From Pseudoalteromonas xiamenensis (GTDB taxonomy: Bacteria > Pseudomonadota > Gammaproteobacteria > Enterobacterales > Alteromonadaceae), in the NCBI RefSeq assembly GCF_042431545.1, contig NZ_JBHLYX010000003.1: a DNA stretch of 64,000 nt; one strand, given 5' to 3'. Positions within the stretch are counted from its first letter, which is position 1, and the number at the start of each line of letters is the position of its first letter. Below the pieces are notes generated by a model, which was not told the DNA's origin, made no database searches, and worked only from the letters and a program-made list of their open reading frames with translations. Positions 53,213 to 61,055 of the stretch are shown piece after piece. The translations under genes and the position numbers were made by a program.

Positions 53213-53241
53213 AGTAAGTAAGAAGTAAGAAGTAAGAAGTA
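53213..53241 (+). repeat. 7-bp tandem repeat
   Basis: AGTAAGA is repeated three times in a row, flanked by partial units (AGTA on each side), about 80-110 bp upstream of rmlC. It could vary in copy number by slippage and so shift promoter spacing. Confidence 0.7.
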
Positions 53242-53321
53242 CATTCCGCCTGCTGACAATTATTCTCTACACTGCTCGTATCTCTGATAAACTTATAACA
53301 TGCTAATTTTTAACACATACT

Positions 53322-53858
53322 ATGAACGTTTTTGACACCCAAATCCACGATGTGAAACTAATCCAACCACAGGTTTTTAGTGACGAACGAGGTTACTTTC
53401 TTGAAACGTTTCAACAAGAACGTTACGAAGCGCTGTTAGGTTGCTCGCTGCAATTTGTACAAGACAATTACAGCCGCTCAAAAAAAGGTGTGCTTAGAGG
53501 TTTGCATTTTCAAAAAACGCAGCCGCAAGGCAAGTTGATTCGCGTGTGCGAAGGCGAGATTTTTGATGTGGTGTTCGACCGACGTGTGGGCTCCCCGTCA
53601 TTTGGTCAATGGATAGGATGTATACTTTCTTCGTCAAATCACCATCAATTATGGGTGCCACCGGGGCTTGCTCATGGTTTTCTCGTGTTGAGTGAGTCCG
53701 CTGACGTTGAGTATAAATGCACGACTTTTTACAACCCAAGTGATGAAGGTGCAATACGTTGGGATGACCCTGAGATAGGCATTGAGTGGCCGTTGACGGG
53801 AGAACCTTTGGTGTCCGAAAAAGACCAAAATGCACCGTTTTGGACGTCGATAAAATGA
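53322..53858 (+). CDS. rmlC: dTDP-4-dehydrorhamnose 3,5-epimerase
   Basis: A 178-residue cupin enzyme that epimerises C3 and C5 of dTDP-4-keto-6-deoxyglucose. QPQVFSDERGYFLETFQ, FVQDNYSRSKKGVLRGLHFQ (catalytic His in LRGLHFQ), GEIFDVVFDRR (catalytic Asp) and WVPPGLAHGFLVLSE are diagnostic. Length is normal. It overlaps rmlD by 4 bp. Together with rmlD here and rmlBA at the left end it completes the pathway, but the pair stands alone rather than in an rmlBADC operon. Confidence 0.96.
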   Translation: MNVFDTQIHDVKLIQPQVFSDERGYFLETFQQERYEALLGCSLQFVQDNYSRSKKGVLRGLHFQKTQPQGKLIRVCEGEIFDVVFDRRVGSPSFGQWIGCILSSSNHHQLWVPPGLAHGFLVLSESADVEYKCTTFYNPSDEGAIRWDDPEIGIEWPLTGEPLVSEKDQNAPFWTSIK

Positions 53859-54706
53859 CGTGGATGATTGTTGGGGCAGGAGGGCAACTTGCGTCCTGCT
53901 TAATCGATAGACTGCCTCGAACGGTTGCTGTGCACGCCTTTTCTCGGGAGCAGCTCGATATCACCAATGAAGAAAGACTTTTGCAGGTGGTTGAACAAAT
54001 TAGGCCATCGGTGGTCATCAACTGTGCAGCATTCACGCAGGTGGATTTAGCTGAAGAACATCAAGAACAAGCTTATGCCGCCAATGTATTGGGCGTTGAG
54101 ATGATTGCTCGTTGTGCCAATCTAGTCGGCGCATTGGTTGTGCATGTTTCAACGGATTATGTCTTTGCCGGAGATGCTCTCACGCCTTATGAAGTCGATG
54201 CTTTTTGCGCCCCTAAAACGGTTTATGGGCAAACTAAGCTAGAGGGCGAGAGATTGCTAATCGCGACGTCATTTGATTTTGTGATTGTGCGTACGGCATG
54301 GTTGTTTAGTGAATATGGGCAAAACTTTGTCAAAACCATGTTGAAGCTCGCCAACACCCATTCCTCTTTAAAAATCGTAGAGGATCAAATCGGCAATCCG
54401 ACTTATGCTGGGGATTTGGCGAGGTTTATCATTTGGCTGGTGGAGTCAAAACAATATCGCAATCAAATCACTCATTTTGTCGGAGACAAGTCGCTCAGTT
54501 GGGCTGAGTTTGCGAAAGTGATTTTTAATCGAGCATTAACGCTTGGCGTACTTGATAAGGTCCCTGACGTTATTCCAATAACATCGGGCGATTATCCAGT
54601 TAAAACACCAAGGCCAGCTTACAGCGTATTAGCAACTACGCCTTCACCCGTGCCGAATGACTGGCAAGCATCCTTAGTGCAGGTTTTAGGCTGTGTAGAA
54701 CGGTAG
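53855..54706 (+). CDS. rmlD: dTDP-4-dehydrorhamnose reductase
   Basis: A 283-residue SDR enzyme catalysing the last step to dTDP-L-rhamnose. IVGAGGQLASCLIDRL is the cofactor motif (GxxGQLG variant), SREQLDIT, NCAAFTQVDLAEE, STDYVFAG and the catalytic VYGQTKLEGE are present, and RTAWLFSEYGQNFVKTML matches the family. The ATG at 53855 overlaps the rmlC stop; an upstream extension of the frame runs through rmlC in another phase and is not used. Confidence 0.95.
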   Translation: MTWMIVGAGGQLASCLIDRLPRTVAVHAFSREQLDITNEERLLQVVEQIRPSVVINCAAFTQVDLAEEHQEQAYAANVLGVEMIARCANLVGALVVHVSTDYVFAGDALTPYEVDAFCAPKTVYGQTKLEGERLLIATSFDFVIVRTAWLFSEYGQNFVKTMLKLANTHSSLKIVEDQIGNPTYAGDLARFIIWLVESKQYRNQITHFVGDKSLSWAEFAKVIFNRALTLGVLDKVPDVIPITSGDYPVKTPRPAYSVLATTPSPVPNDWQASLVQVLGCVER

Positions 54707-54763
54707 GCGAAAGTATTCTCTTCGCATGATTGAGTGGATTTGATTTTATCTTCAATTTGAGAA

Positions 54764-54782
54764 GCGAGGCATAACGCCTCGC
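54764..54782. terminator. Hairpin between convergent rmlD and yfhL
   Basis: GCGAGGC and GCCTCGC form a perfect 7-bp stem with a 5-base loop, 14 bp from the yfhL stop and 58 bp from the rmlD stop. Without a T-run it may be a weak bidirectional terminator or a relative of the GCGAGG-cored palindromes elsewhere in the window. Confidence 0.5.
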
Positions 54783-54796
54783 ATCAGGAGTCAATG

Positions 54797-55045
54797 TCAG
54801 CTTTGCGTTAACCGTAAAAACTTTTCGGCTAATTCATCGAGCGTTTCACGCCGTTCTGGATCGGGCTTTACACAATCGATAGGGCAGACACTGACACACG
54901 TTGGTTTGTCGTAATGGCCAACACATTCCGTACACTTATCTGGGTCGATTTCATAAATCTTTGCTCCCATATAAATGGCTTCGTTCGGGCATTCCGGCTC
55001 ACACATGTCACAGTTGATGCATTTTGAGTTGATGAGCAATGCCAT
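54797..55045 (-). CDS. yfhL: YfhL-family 2[4Fe-4S] ferredoxin
   Basis: An 82-residue ferredoxin. The first cluster motif is CINCDMCEPECPNEA. The second begins at DPDKCTECVGHYDKPTCVSVCPIDC, with the longer loop between Cys residues typical of the Alvin-type/YfhL group. It is an electron carrier in the cytoplasm. It follows trhP by 3 bp on the same strand, so it is probably co-transcribed and may donate electrons to TrhP or its iron-sulfur chemistry. Confidence 0.93.
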   Translation of the reverse strand: MALLINSKCINCDMCEPECPNEAIYMGAKIYEIDPDKCTECVGHYDKPTCVSVCPIDCVKPDPERRETLDELAEKFLRLTQS

Positions 55046-55048
55046 TTA

Positions 55049-56407
55049 TTAGCCCTTCTTAAACGGGTTACGAGTGTCCTCATGATCGTTTAAGTTACGC
55101 ATCAAAATAGCGTGTGACAAGTCAATATCTTCAGGCAATGGTATTTTCACAATGTGGCCAGAGCCTTTTGCATCGTCAATTTTTTCGCCTTTACGGTTTT
55201 CCATGTGCTCAAGGTTAAAGTGAATGTTGCCTTGCGGAGTCATCAATTCAAGTCGGTGACCAGTACAGAACTTATTTTTGACGTCAATTTCGACTAATCC
55301 ATTACTTGTTCGACCCAGCACTTCACCAACAAATTGCTGCTGGTCCGAGACAGAGTGGCCATAGTCGTAGTTTTGATATTCTTGGTGTACGTGACGTTTT
55401 AAAAAGCCTTCAGTGTAACCACGGTGAGCAAGGTTCTCTAGCGTACTCATTAAGCTGGCATCAAATGGGCGACCTGCAACGGCATCGTCAATCGCGCGGC
55501 GGTAGACTTGAGCTGTGCGTGCTACGTAATAGAATGATTTAGTACGGCCTTCAATTTTTAGGCTGTGTACACCCATTTTGGTAAGTTGATCAACGTATTG
55601 AACTGCACGTAAATCTTTGGAGTTCATGATATACGTACCATGCTCGTCTTCGAATGCAGGCATATATTCGCCCGGACGACCTTGTTCTTCTAGTAAGAAA
55701 ATTTCGTCAGTTGGTTTACCTTCGCCAAGCGTTGGGATGATTTGTTTTGGGTCAAATTTATGAACAACATCGCCCGTGGCTGTTTCAACGGCCGGCTTTG
55801 CATCGTAGCTCCAACGACATGCATTTGTGCATGTGCCTTGGTTAGGATCGCGCTTATTGATGTAACCAGACAGCAAGCAACGCCCTGAATACGCCATGCA
55901 AAGTGCACCATGAACAAACACTTCGAGTTCGGTCTGTGGACATAGTTCGCGAATTTCCGCGATTTCTTCAAGTGACAATTCGCGTGACAAAATAACACGC
56001 TCAATTCCTTGTTTAGCCCAGAAGTTCACCGTGGCAAAGTTAACCGCGTTTGCTTGCACTGAAAGGTGAATTGGCATCTCTGGCCATTTTTCACGTACCA
56101 ACATAATCAAACCAGGATCCGACATGATTAGCGCATCAGGTTTCATTTCAATGACAGGTTCAATATCGCGCATGTACGTCTTTACTTTCGCGTTATGTGG
56201 CGCAATGTTTGAGACTACGTATAATTTTTTGTTTTGCGCATGCGCCTCGTTAATACCTAATGCGAGGTTATCAAGATCAAATTCGTTGTTACGAACACGT
56301 AGACTATAACGCGGTTGGCCCGCATAAACGGCATCGGCTCCGTAGGCGAACGCGTAGCGCATGTTCTTTAAACTACCTGCCGGTGATAATAATTCTGGTG
56401 TAAACAT
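55049..56407 (-). CDS. trhP: tRNA 5-hydroxyuridine synthesis protein TrhP (U32 peptidase family)
   Basis: A 452-residue U32-family protein, formerly YegQ. LLSPAGSLKNMRYAFAYGADAVYAGQPRYSLRVRNNEF and FVHGALCMAYSGRCLLSGYINKRDPNQGTC (the cysteine-rich U32 signature) match E. coli YegQ very closely. It is needed for prephenate-dependent hydroxylation of U34 in some tRNAs, and despite the family name it is not thought to be a protease. The frame extends to 56422, but the ATG at 56407 gives the family start MFTPELLSPAG and has GAGG 5 bases upstream. Confidence 0.94.
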   Translation of the reverse strand: MFTPELLSPAGSLKNMRYAFAYGADAVYAGQPRYSLRVRNNEFDLDNLALGINEAHAQNKKLYVVSNIAPHNAKVKTYMRDIEPVIEMKPDALIMSDPGLIMLVREKWPEMPIHLSVQANAVNFATVNFWAKQGIERVILSRELSLEEIAEIRELCPQTELEVFVHGALCMAYSGRCLLSGYINKRDPNQGTCTNACRWSYDAKPAVETATGDVVHKFDPKQIIPTLGEGKPTDEIFLLEEQGRPGEYMPAFEDEHGTYIMNSKDLRAVQYVDQLTKMGVHSLKIEGRTKSFYYVARTAQVYRRAIDDAVAGRPFDASLMSTLENLAHRGYTEGFLKRHVHQEYQNYDYGHSVSDQQQFVGEVLGRTSNGLVEIDVKNKFCTGHRLELMTPQGNIHFNLEHMENRKGEKIDDAKGSGHIVKIPLPEDIDLSHAILMRNLNDHEDTRNPFKKG

Positions 56408-56747
56408 GAGAACCTCATACATTGAACTGAGTACAAGTCAGCTGCTGGGGTAAGTAATAAGTAATAGGCATTAATTTAATCTATGCCACATTCTAAAAGC
56501 GGCGCATTATACAGAAATGCGAAAATAATTACATTACTTTTAGTGTGGTTATTATTTTCAATCGGTCGCAATGAGTTCACCACTTAAGGAATCGCTCCGT
56601 CTTCGTATTTCTGTAAAACAATCCACGTAAATTGGTTTTGTTGCGCAAAAAATGTGCGCAAAAGTTAAAACGAGCCTAGGTTTTTCACACTAAAGCGCGT
56701 ATAATCCGCGGCCGTTAACATTCACTAAGCTAATTTTGGAGCAAAAG
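56408..56747. other. Divergent intergenic region between trhP and ndk
   Basis: 340 bp without a gene. It carries the ndk -10 element at 56700-56705 and, near 56440-56470, a short AAGTAAT-type direct repeat similar to the tandem repeat upstream of rmlC. The trhP promoter is not obvious. Confidence 0.5.
56700..56705 (+). promoter_or_regulatory. -10 box for ndk
   Basis: A perfect TATAAT within GCGCGTATAATCCGCG, 43 bases before the ndk ATG. The -35 region is weak, so the promoter may depend on the GC-rich discriminator or an activator. Confidence 0.6.
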
Positions 56748-57179
56748 ATGGCTTTAGAGCGTACTTTTTCTATCGTTAAGCCTGATGCGGTTGCTAAGAA
56801 CCACATCGGTGCTATTTACAGCCGTTTCGAAGCAGCAGGTCTTAAGATCGTAGCTTCTAAAATGGTTCACCTTTCACAAGAGAAAGCAGAAGGTTTCTAC
56901 GCAGAACACAAAGAGCGTCCTTTCTTTGGCGCACTAGTGTCTTTCATGACTTCTGGTCCAGTAATGGTTCAAGTTCTTGAAGGTGAAGATGCAGTTCGTA
57001 AGAACCGTGAAATCATGGGCGCAACGAACCCAGCTCAAGCAGCTGCTGGTACTTTACGTCACGACTTCGCTGACAGCATCGACGAAAACGCAGTACACGG
57101 TTCAGACGCTCCAGAGTCTGCAGCACGTGAAATCGCGTACTTCTTCGCTGACGAAGAAATCTGTCCACGTACTCGTTAA
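56748..57179 (+). CDS. ndk: Nucleoside diphosphate kinase
   Basis: A 143-residue enzyme that exchanges terminal phosphates between nucleoside di- and triphosphates. ALERTFSIVKPDAVAKN at the start, GFYAEHKERPFFGALVSFMTSGPV and the active-site histidine in NAVHGSDAPESAAREIAYFF are all intact. The ATG at 56748 is chosen over a TTG 12 bases upstream because GGAG (56738-56741) is correctly spaced and the protein starts like its homologues. Codon use is strongly biased toward preferred codons, as for a highly expressed gene. Confidence 0.98.
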   Translation: MALERTFSIVKPDAVAKNHIGAIYSRFEAAGLKIVASKMVHLSQEKAEGFYAEHKERPFFGALVSFMTSGPVMVQVLEGEDAVRKNREIMGATNPAQAAAGTLRHDFADSIDENAVHGSDAPESAAREIAYFFADEEICPRTR

Positions 57180-57195
57180 TCTCGAGTCTGGCCAA

Positions 57196-57224
57196 GAAAA
57201 AGGGGCTTTCGAGCCCTTTTTTCG
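57196..57224 (+). terminator. Intrinsic terminator of ndk
   Basis: An A-rich left arm with GGGGCT, a UUCG-type tetraloop, AGCCC and then a run of six T. Located 17 bp after the ndk stop. Confidence 0.9.
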
Positions 57225-57405
57225 TCCCTAAGCTCACTCGCAAAATTGCTTTCCCACCGTTTGATTAAAGCCATTTTGCAAGTTAGCTAAACTGGTTTTG
57301 TTTGGTTGATTTTTGTACAATTATCATCTGAAGTGTATTTGTCATGCCAATGCAATCATAGCGCAGACACAAACACGTTGTTGTTACCGTCACAGAGGTT
57401 GTTCC

Positions 57406-58539
57406 ATGGACACTAATGTTAAGAAAATTAATCTACTTGATCTCAACCGCGAGGGAATGCGTGAATTATTTGCGTCATTTGGCGAAAAGCCGTTCCGTGC
57501 GGATCAGGTGATGAAGTGGATTTATCACTTTGGTGTCGACAACTTTGACGATATGAGCAACCTTAACAAAAAGCTACGTGCGACATTGATTGAAAAATGC
57601 GAAATCAAGGCACCGGAAATCGCGGTTAAGCAAGTTGCATCAGATGGTACGATTAAATACGCACTGCGCCTTGAAGGTGGTCAAGAAGTTGAGAGTGTTT
57701 GGATCCCAGAAAAAGACCGCGCAACGCTGTGTGTGTCTTCGCAGGTTGGGTGTGCGCTTGAATGTACGTTCTGCTCAACAGCGCAACAGGGTTTTAACCG
57801 TAACCTAAAAGTGTCTGAAATCATTGGCCAAGTATGGCGCGTTGCGACCGACATCGGTTTGTATAACGACAGCACTCGTCGTCCTATTACGAACGTGGTA
57901 ATGATGGGCATGGGTGAGCCGCTTCTGAATCTCAACAACGTTGTTCCAGCGATGGAACTGATGATGGACGATTGGGCATTTGGCCTATCAAAACGTCGTG
58001 TAACGCTGAGTACTTCAGGTGTTGTTCCTGCACTAGATTTACTTAAAGAGAAAATTGACGTTGCACTTGCAATTTCATTGCACGCGCCAAACAACCCGCT
58101 TCGTGATGAAATTGTGCCAATCAACAAAAAGTACCCAATTGAAGAATTCTTGGCTGCATGTCGCCGTTATATCGATGGCTCTAAAGCGAACAAAGACGTG
58201 ACTATTGAATACGTAATGTTGCAAGGCATTAACGACTCAACCGATCACGCTCATGAATTGGTTCAAGTATTGAAAGGCACACCGTCGAAAATCAACTTGA
58301 TCCCGTTTAATCCGTTCCCAGGAAGTGATTATCAGCGTTCAAGTAACAGTCGTATTGACCGCTTTTCAAAAGTCTTACAAGAAGCCGGCCTTACCTGTAT
58401 CGTTCGCCGTACACGTGGCGATGACATTGATGCTGCCTGCGGTCAGTTGGTCGGAGATGTTAAAGACCGTACGAAGCGCTTATTGAAGAAAAAGCAGCTT
58501 GATGACAACGCGATTGATGTTTCAATCAAAGCGGGCTAA
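57406..58539 (+). CDS. rlmN: 23S rRNA (adenine2503-C2)/tRNA methyltransferase
   Basis: A 377-residue radical SAM enzyme that methylates A2503 of 23S rRNA and A37 of some tRNAs. LLDLNREGMRELFASFGEKPFRADQVMKWIYHFG is the N-terminal accessory domain. SSQVGCALECTFCSTAQQGFNRNL contains the radical SAM CxxxCxxC. NVVMMGMGEPLLNLNNV, and the second catalytic Cys in CTIVRRTRGDDIDAACGQL are present. The frame extends upstream to 57313, but the ATG at 57406 matches the family. Confidence 0.97.
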   Translation: MDTNVKKINLLDLNREGMRELFASFGEKPFRADQVMKWIYHFGVDNFDDMSNLNKKLRATLIEKCEIKAPEIAVKQVASDGTIKYALRLEGGQEVESVWIPEKDRATLCVSSQVGCALECTFCSTAQQGFNRNLKVSEIIGQVWRVATDIGLYNDSTRRPITNVVMMGMGEPLLNLNNVVPAMELMMDDWAFGLSKRRVTLSTSGVVPALDLLKEKIDVALAISLHAPNNPLRDEIVPINKKYPIEEFLAACRRYIDGSKANKDVTIEYVMLQGINDSTDHAHELVQVLKGTPSKINLIPFNPFPGSDYQRSSNSRIDRFSKVLQEAGLTCIVRRTRGDDIDAACGQLVGDVKDRTKRLLKKKQLDDNAIDVSIKAG

Positions 58540-58548
58540 ATCAAAAAT

Positions 58549-58584
58549 GGGGGTAGGTCGTCAGGCTTTTACCCCCTTTGTTTT
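58549..58584 (+). terminator. Intrinsic terminator of rlmN
   Basis: GGGGGTA (58549-58555) pairs with TACCCCC (58570-58576) around a 14-base loop, followed by TTTGTTTT. It is 10 bp after the rlmN stop and separates it from pilW. Confidence 0.88.
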
Positions 58585-58672
58585 AACGAATTTTGAAAAA
58601 TCCCATTCAATTTTCGAAAAATAGATGAATCACAAAGGCTTTTCGGTAATATAAAGGCAATAACGGATTGAG

Positions 58673-60199
58673 ATGCAAAACGTAATGCGAAAAGTACTTG
58701 TCTTACCCTTCACGATGTTTGCACTAAGCGGATGCGTAACGCAAACCACTTACGTTGGTAGCGAACAACCTGTCGTTGAAAATAAAATTGATAACATCGA
58801 AGCGGCGAAAACGCGTGTTTCTTTAGCGTTACAATACCTTACTACCGGCAACACCACACAAGCGAAGTTTAATTTAGAGCGAGCTTTAAATCTTGCACCG
58901 TCGTTACCTGAAGTGCATTACTCCCTTGCTTATTACTATCAAAACGTCGGTGAAAATGCGATGGCCAAAAACGCCTATATCAAGGCGCTTGAAATTGAGC
59001 CGAACGACCCGAATACCTTAAATAACTATGGTGCATTTTTGTGTGGTATCGGTGAATACGGTGCAGCAAATGAACAGTTTTTAAAAGCGATAGCCATTCC
59101 AAGCTATTTGCGTGTTGCGCAAAGTTATGAAAATTTGGCCTTGTGTTCGATTAAAGACAATAAATTTGATGCGGCTGAACAACACCTTCGCAGTGCCATA
59201 AATCACAATGGTCAGCGCCAATCTTCACTGTTGTTGCTGGCTTCGCTTCTGTATGCAAAAAGTGATTTGCACCAAGCGCAGCAAGTTTTAAAACTGTTTG
59301 AAGACAAGGGCTTCATCTCTGCGGAAAGTTTGTTTATTCACTACTTGGTTGATACGCGTATGGGACGTATCGAACAAGCTCAAACGCAAAGCAAAACATT
59401 ATTGCAAACCTATCCAACCTCTCAACAAGCCGGATGGGTAAGAGACAACACGATTGCTCAAAGTGATGTAGAGCAACTTCGAGAGCAATACCGCCAAGCA
59501 CAATTGGACGCGTTAACGCATGATGGTAATGAGCGTTTTGTAAAACAGCCAACGATAAAAATAACGCGAAAAATTGCCTCAAGTCAGGCCGAAAACAAGG
59601 GGCAATTCAGAGTTGATTCAGCGCCCAAACAGAAAATAAGTAAACCTGAAAGTACAGCGAGCAGCGTGTCCATTAGAACGGCTCAAAAACCTCGTACAGA
59701 AGAGCGTACTGAAACAGAAGCGCGTACTGAAACAGAAGCGCACCCAGTGCAGTTTTATGAACCGGATCCAAATGACATCGTGTTTAGTGAGGAAGGTTCG
59801 CAACCACTGGTTAGTTTTGTCGAGTCTCCGTCAGTTTCTAGTACGAGCGAAAATACGTTGTTGAACCCTGATATTCAGTTACCTAAAGTGCCATTTCATG
59901 AACTGCAAATTGGTGAAAACCTGTTTAGTGTTTCGGTTAAATACAACATTAAGCTTGCTATGTTATTACAATGGAATGACCTTAAAGAATCGGCTCGTTT
60001 GTCGATTGGCAGCAAAGTCTATTTAAACAACCCTCGTGTTACTGCACCGATCGAAGCCGGTGACTCGTTACTGGATGTGGCGAATCGCTATCAGGTTATG
60101 GTCGATGAATTGATGCGTTGGAATAAATTAACACCGGACGTGACCCTAAAAGAGGGGTACTCCTTATTAGTCGTGGATCCAAGTACCTACAAGCTATGA
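58673..60199 (+). CDS. pilW: PilW/PilF-type TPR lipoprotein with C-terminal LysM domains
   Basis: A 508-residue lipoprotein. The signal peptide ends in LSGC (lipidated Cys near residue 22). TPR repeats fill about residues 45-250 (LQYLTTGNTTQAKFNLERALNLAPSLPEVHYSLAYYYQNVGENAMAKNAY is the PilF/PilW start), as in the pilotin that assembles the type IV pilus secretin PilQ. A disordered, charged linker contains an 18-bp tandem duplication at 59705-59740. Two LysM modules follow (about 410-450 and 458-505, with LQWNDL and MRWNKL). Typical PilF is about 250 residues, so the LysM half is extra. Gene order before rodZ-ispG-hisS is conserved. Confidence 0.88.
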   Translation: MQNVMRKVLVLPFTMFALSGCVTQTTYVGSEQPVVENKIDNIEAAKTRVSLALQYLTTGNTTQAKFNLERALNLAPSLPEVHYSLAYYYQNVGENAMAKNAYIKALEIEPNDPNTLNNYGAFLCGIGEYGAANEQFLKAIAIPSYLRVAQSYENLALCSIKDNKFDAAEQHLRSAINHNGQRQSSLLLLASLLYAKSDLHQAQQVLKLFEDKGFISAESLFIHYLVDTRMGRIEQAQTQSKTLLQTYPTSQQAGWVRDNTIAQSDVEQLREQYRQAQLDALTHDGNERFVKQPTIKITRKIASSQAENKGQFRVDSAPKQKISKPESTASSVSIRTAQKPRTEERTETEARTETEAHPVQFYEPDPNDIVFSEEGSQPLVSFVESPSVSSTSENTLLNPDIQLPKVPFHELQIGENLFSVSVKYNIKLAMLLQWNDLKESARLSIGSKVYLNNPRVTAPIEAGDSLLDVANRYQVMVDELMRWNKLTPDVTLKEGYSLLVVDPSTYKL

Positions 60200-61050
60200 G
60201 CGAAGAAGAAAATACACAACCGCAAAACACTCTCGGACAAACCCTAGCGCAGGCGCGTGCAAGCCGAAATATAAGCGTCGACTTTATTGCGACTCAGCTT
60301 AAAATTACGCCACAACAAATCGAACGCATTGAAGCGGATGATTACCTGACACTCGGACCGGAAACGTTTGTCCGTGGCTATATCAAGGCATATTGCCGGA
60401 TTGTGGAGCTAAACCAAGACGAAGTCTTTGCGCTTTATGTGGGCCATCCAGTACCTGAAAAGTCTCGTCGAATGAAAAGCTTTTCGCGCCGTACAGAAAA
60501 AGAGGCAAACGACAGTCGTCTAATGTGGGTAAGCTACGCCATTTTGGCCTTGGTGATAGGATCGTCCATTTTTTGGTGGTGGCAGACAACCTCGTCATCG
60601 GAAATAACGCCGCCAAATAACACCGCACAAACCATTGAATTGACGCAAGCCGAGAGCAATGACAGTGCACCTGAACTTGAAAAACTCGCAGATAAACTTG
60701 AAAACGTCGAGGTTGAAACGGCAGAAAGTGCGCCGATTGTGGAACCACCAGTATTCGATTTAAGCGTAGATAAAGCGGAAAACAACTCGAAAGCGAGTGA
60801 TGGTTTGAGTACAATTGTGATGAATTTCCGTGAAGAAAGCTGGGTTGAAATTTTTGATGCTACGTCTGAGCGCATAGCGTTTGGTGTCAAAAAGGCGGGT
60901 TATCGAATGACGGTTGCGGGTAAAGCACCATTTTCAGTGGTGCTAGTCAAACATCACGCGGTGGATGTGACGCTCGATGGTCAGCCAGTTGATTTGTCGC
61001 ACTTGCAAAAGAATCGCTTAGCAAAATTTAAATTACCGTTAACTGAGTAA
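60196..61050 (+). CDS. rodZ: Cytoskeletal protein RodZ
   Basis: A 284-residue bitopic protein. The N-terminal Xre-type helix-turn-helix (LGQTLAQARASRNISVDFIATQLKITPQQIERIEADDYLTLGPETFVRGYIKAYCR) binds MreB. A basic stretch and one membrane helix follow near residues 111-132 (MWVSYAILALVIGSSIFWWW), then an acidic periplasmic linker and a DUF4115-type C-terminal domain (MNFREESWVEIFDATSERI). It links MreB to the cell-wall elongation machinery. It overlaps pilW by 4 bp and precedes ispG by 5 bp. Confidence 0.95.
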   Translation: MSEEENTQPQNTLGQTLAQARASRNISVDFIATQLKITPQQIERIEADDYLTLGPETFVRGYIKAYCRIVELNQDEVFALYVGHPVPEKSRRMKSFSRRTEKEANDSRLMWVSYAILALVIGSSIFWWWQTTSSSEITPPNNTAQTIELTQAESNDSAPELEKLADKLENVEVETAESAPIVEPPVFDLSVDKAENNSKASDGLSTIVMNFREESWVEIFDATSERIAFGVKKAGYRMTVAGKAPFSVVLVKHHAVDVTLDGQPVDLSHLQKNRLAKFKLPLTE

Positions 61051-61055
61051 TCGTG

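Larger units (their letters stand above)
52405..53321. other. Long intergenic region with one probable small gene
   Basis: 917 bp between the divergent kinase operon and rmlC. It holds a probable 55-codon gene (52646-52813), its terminator-like hairpin (52882-52915) and a 7-bp tandem repeat (53213-53241). The rest shows nothing I can name. Confidence 0.6.

Noticed and set aside
55049..56407. U32 collagenase-type protease
   Set aside because: Near-identity in motifs to E. coli YegQ/TrhP, a tRNA modification protein, and linkage to yfhL argue against a secreted or proteolytic role.
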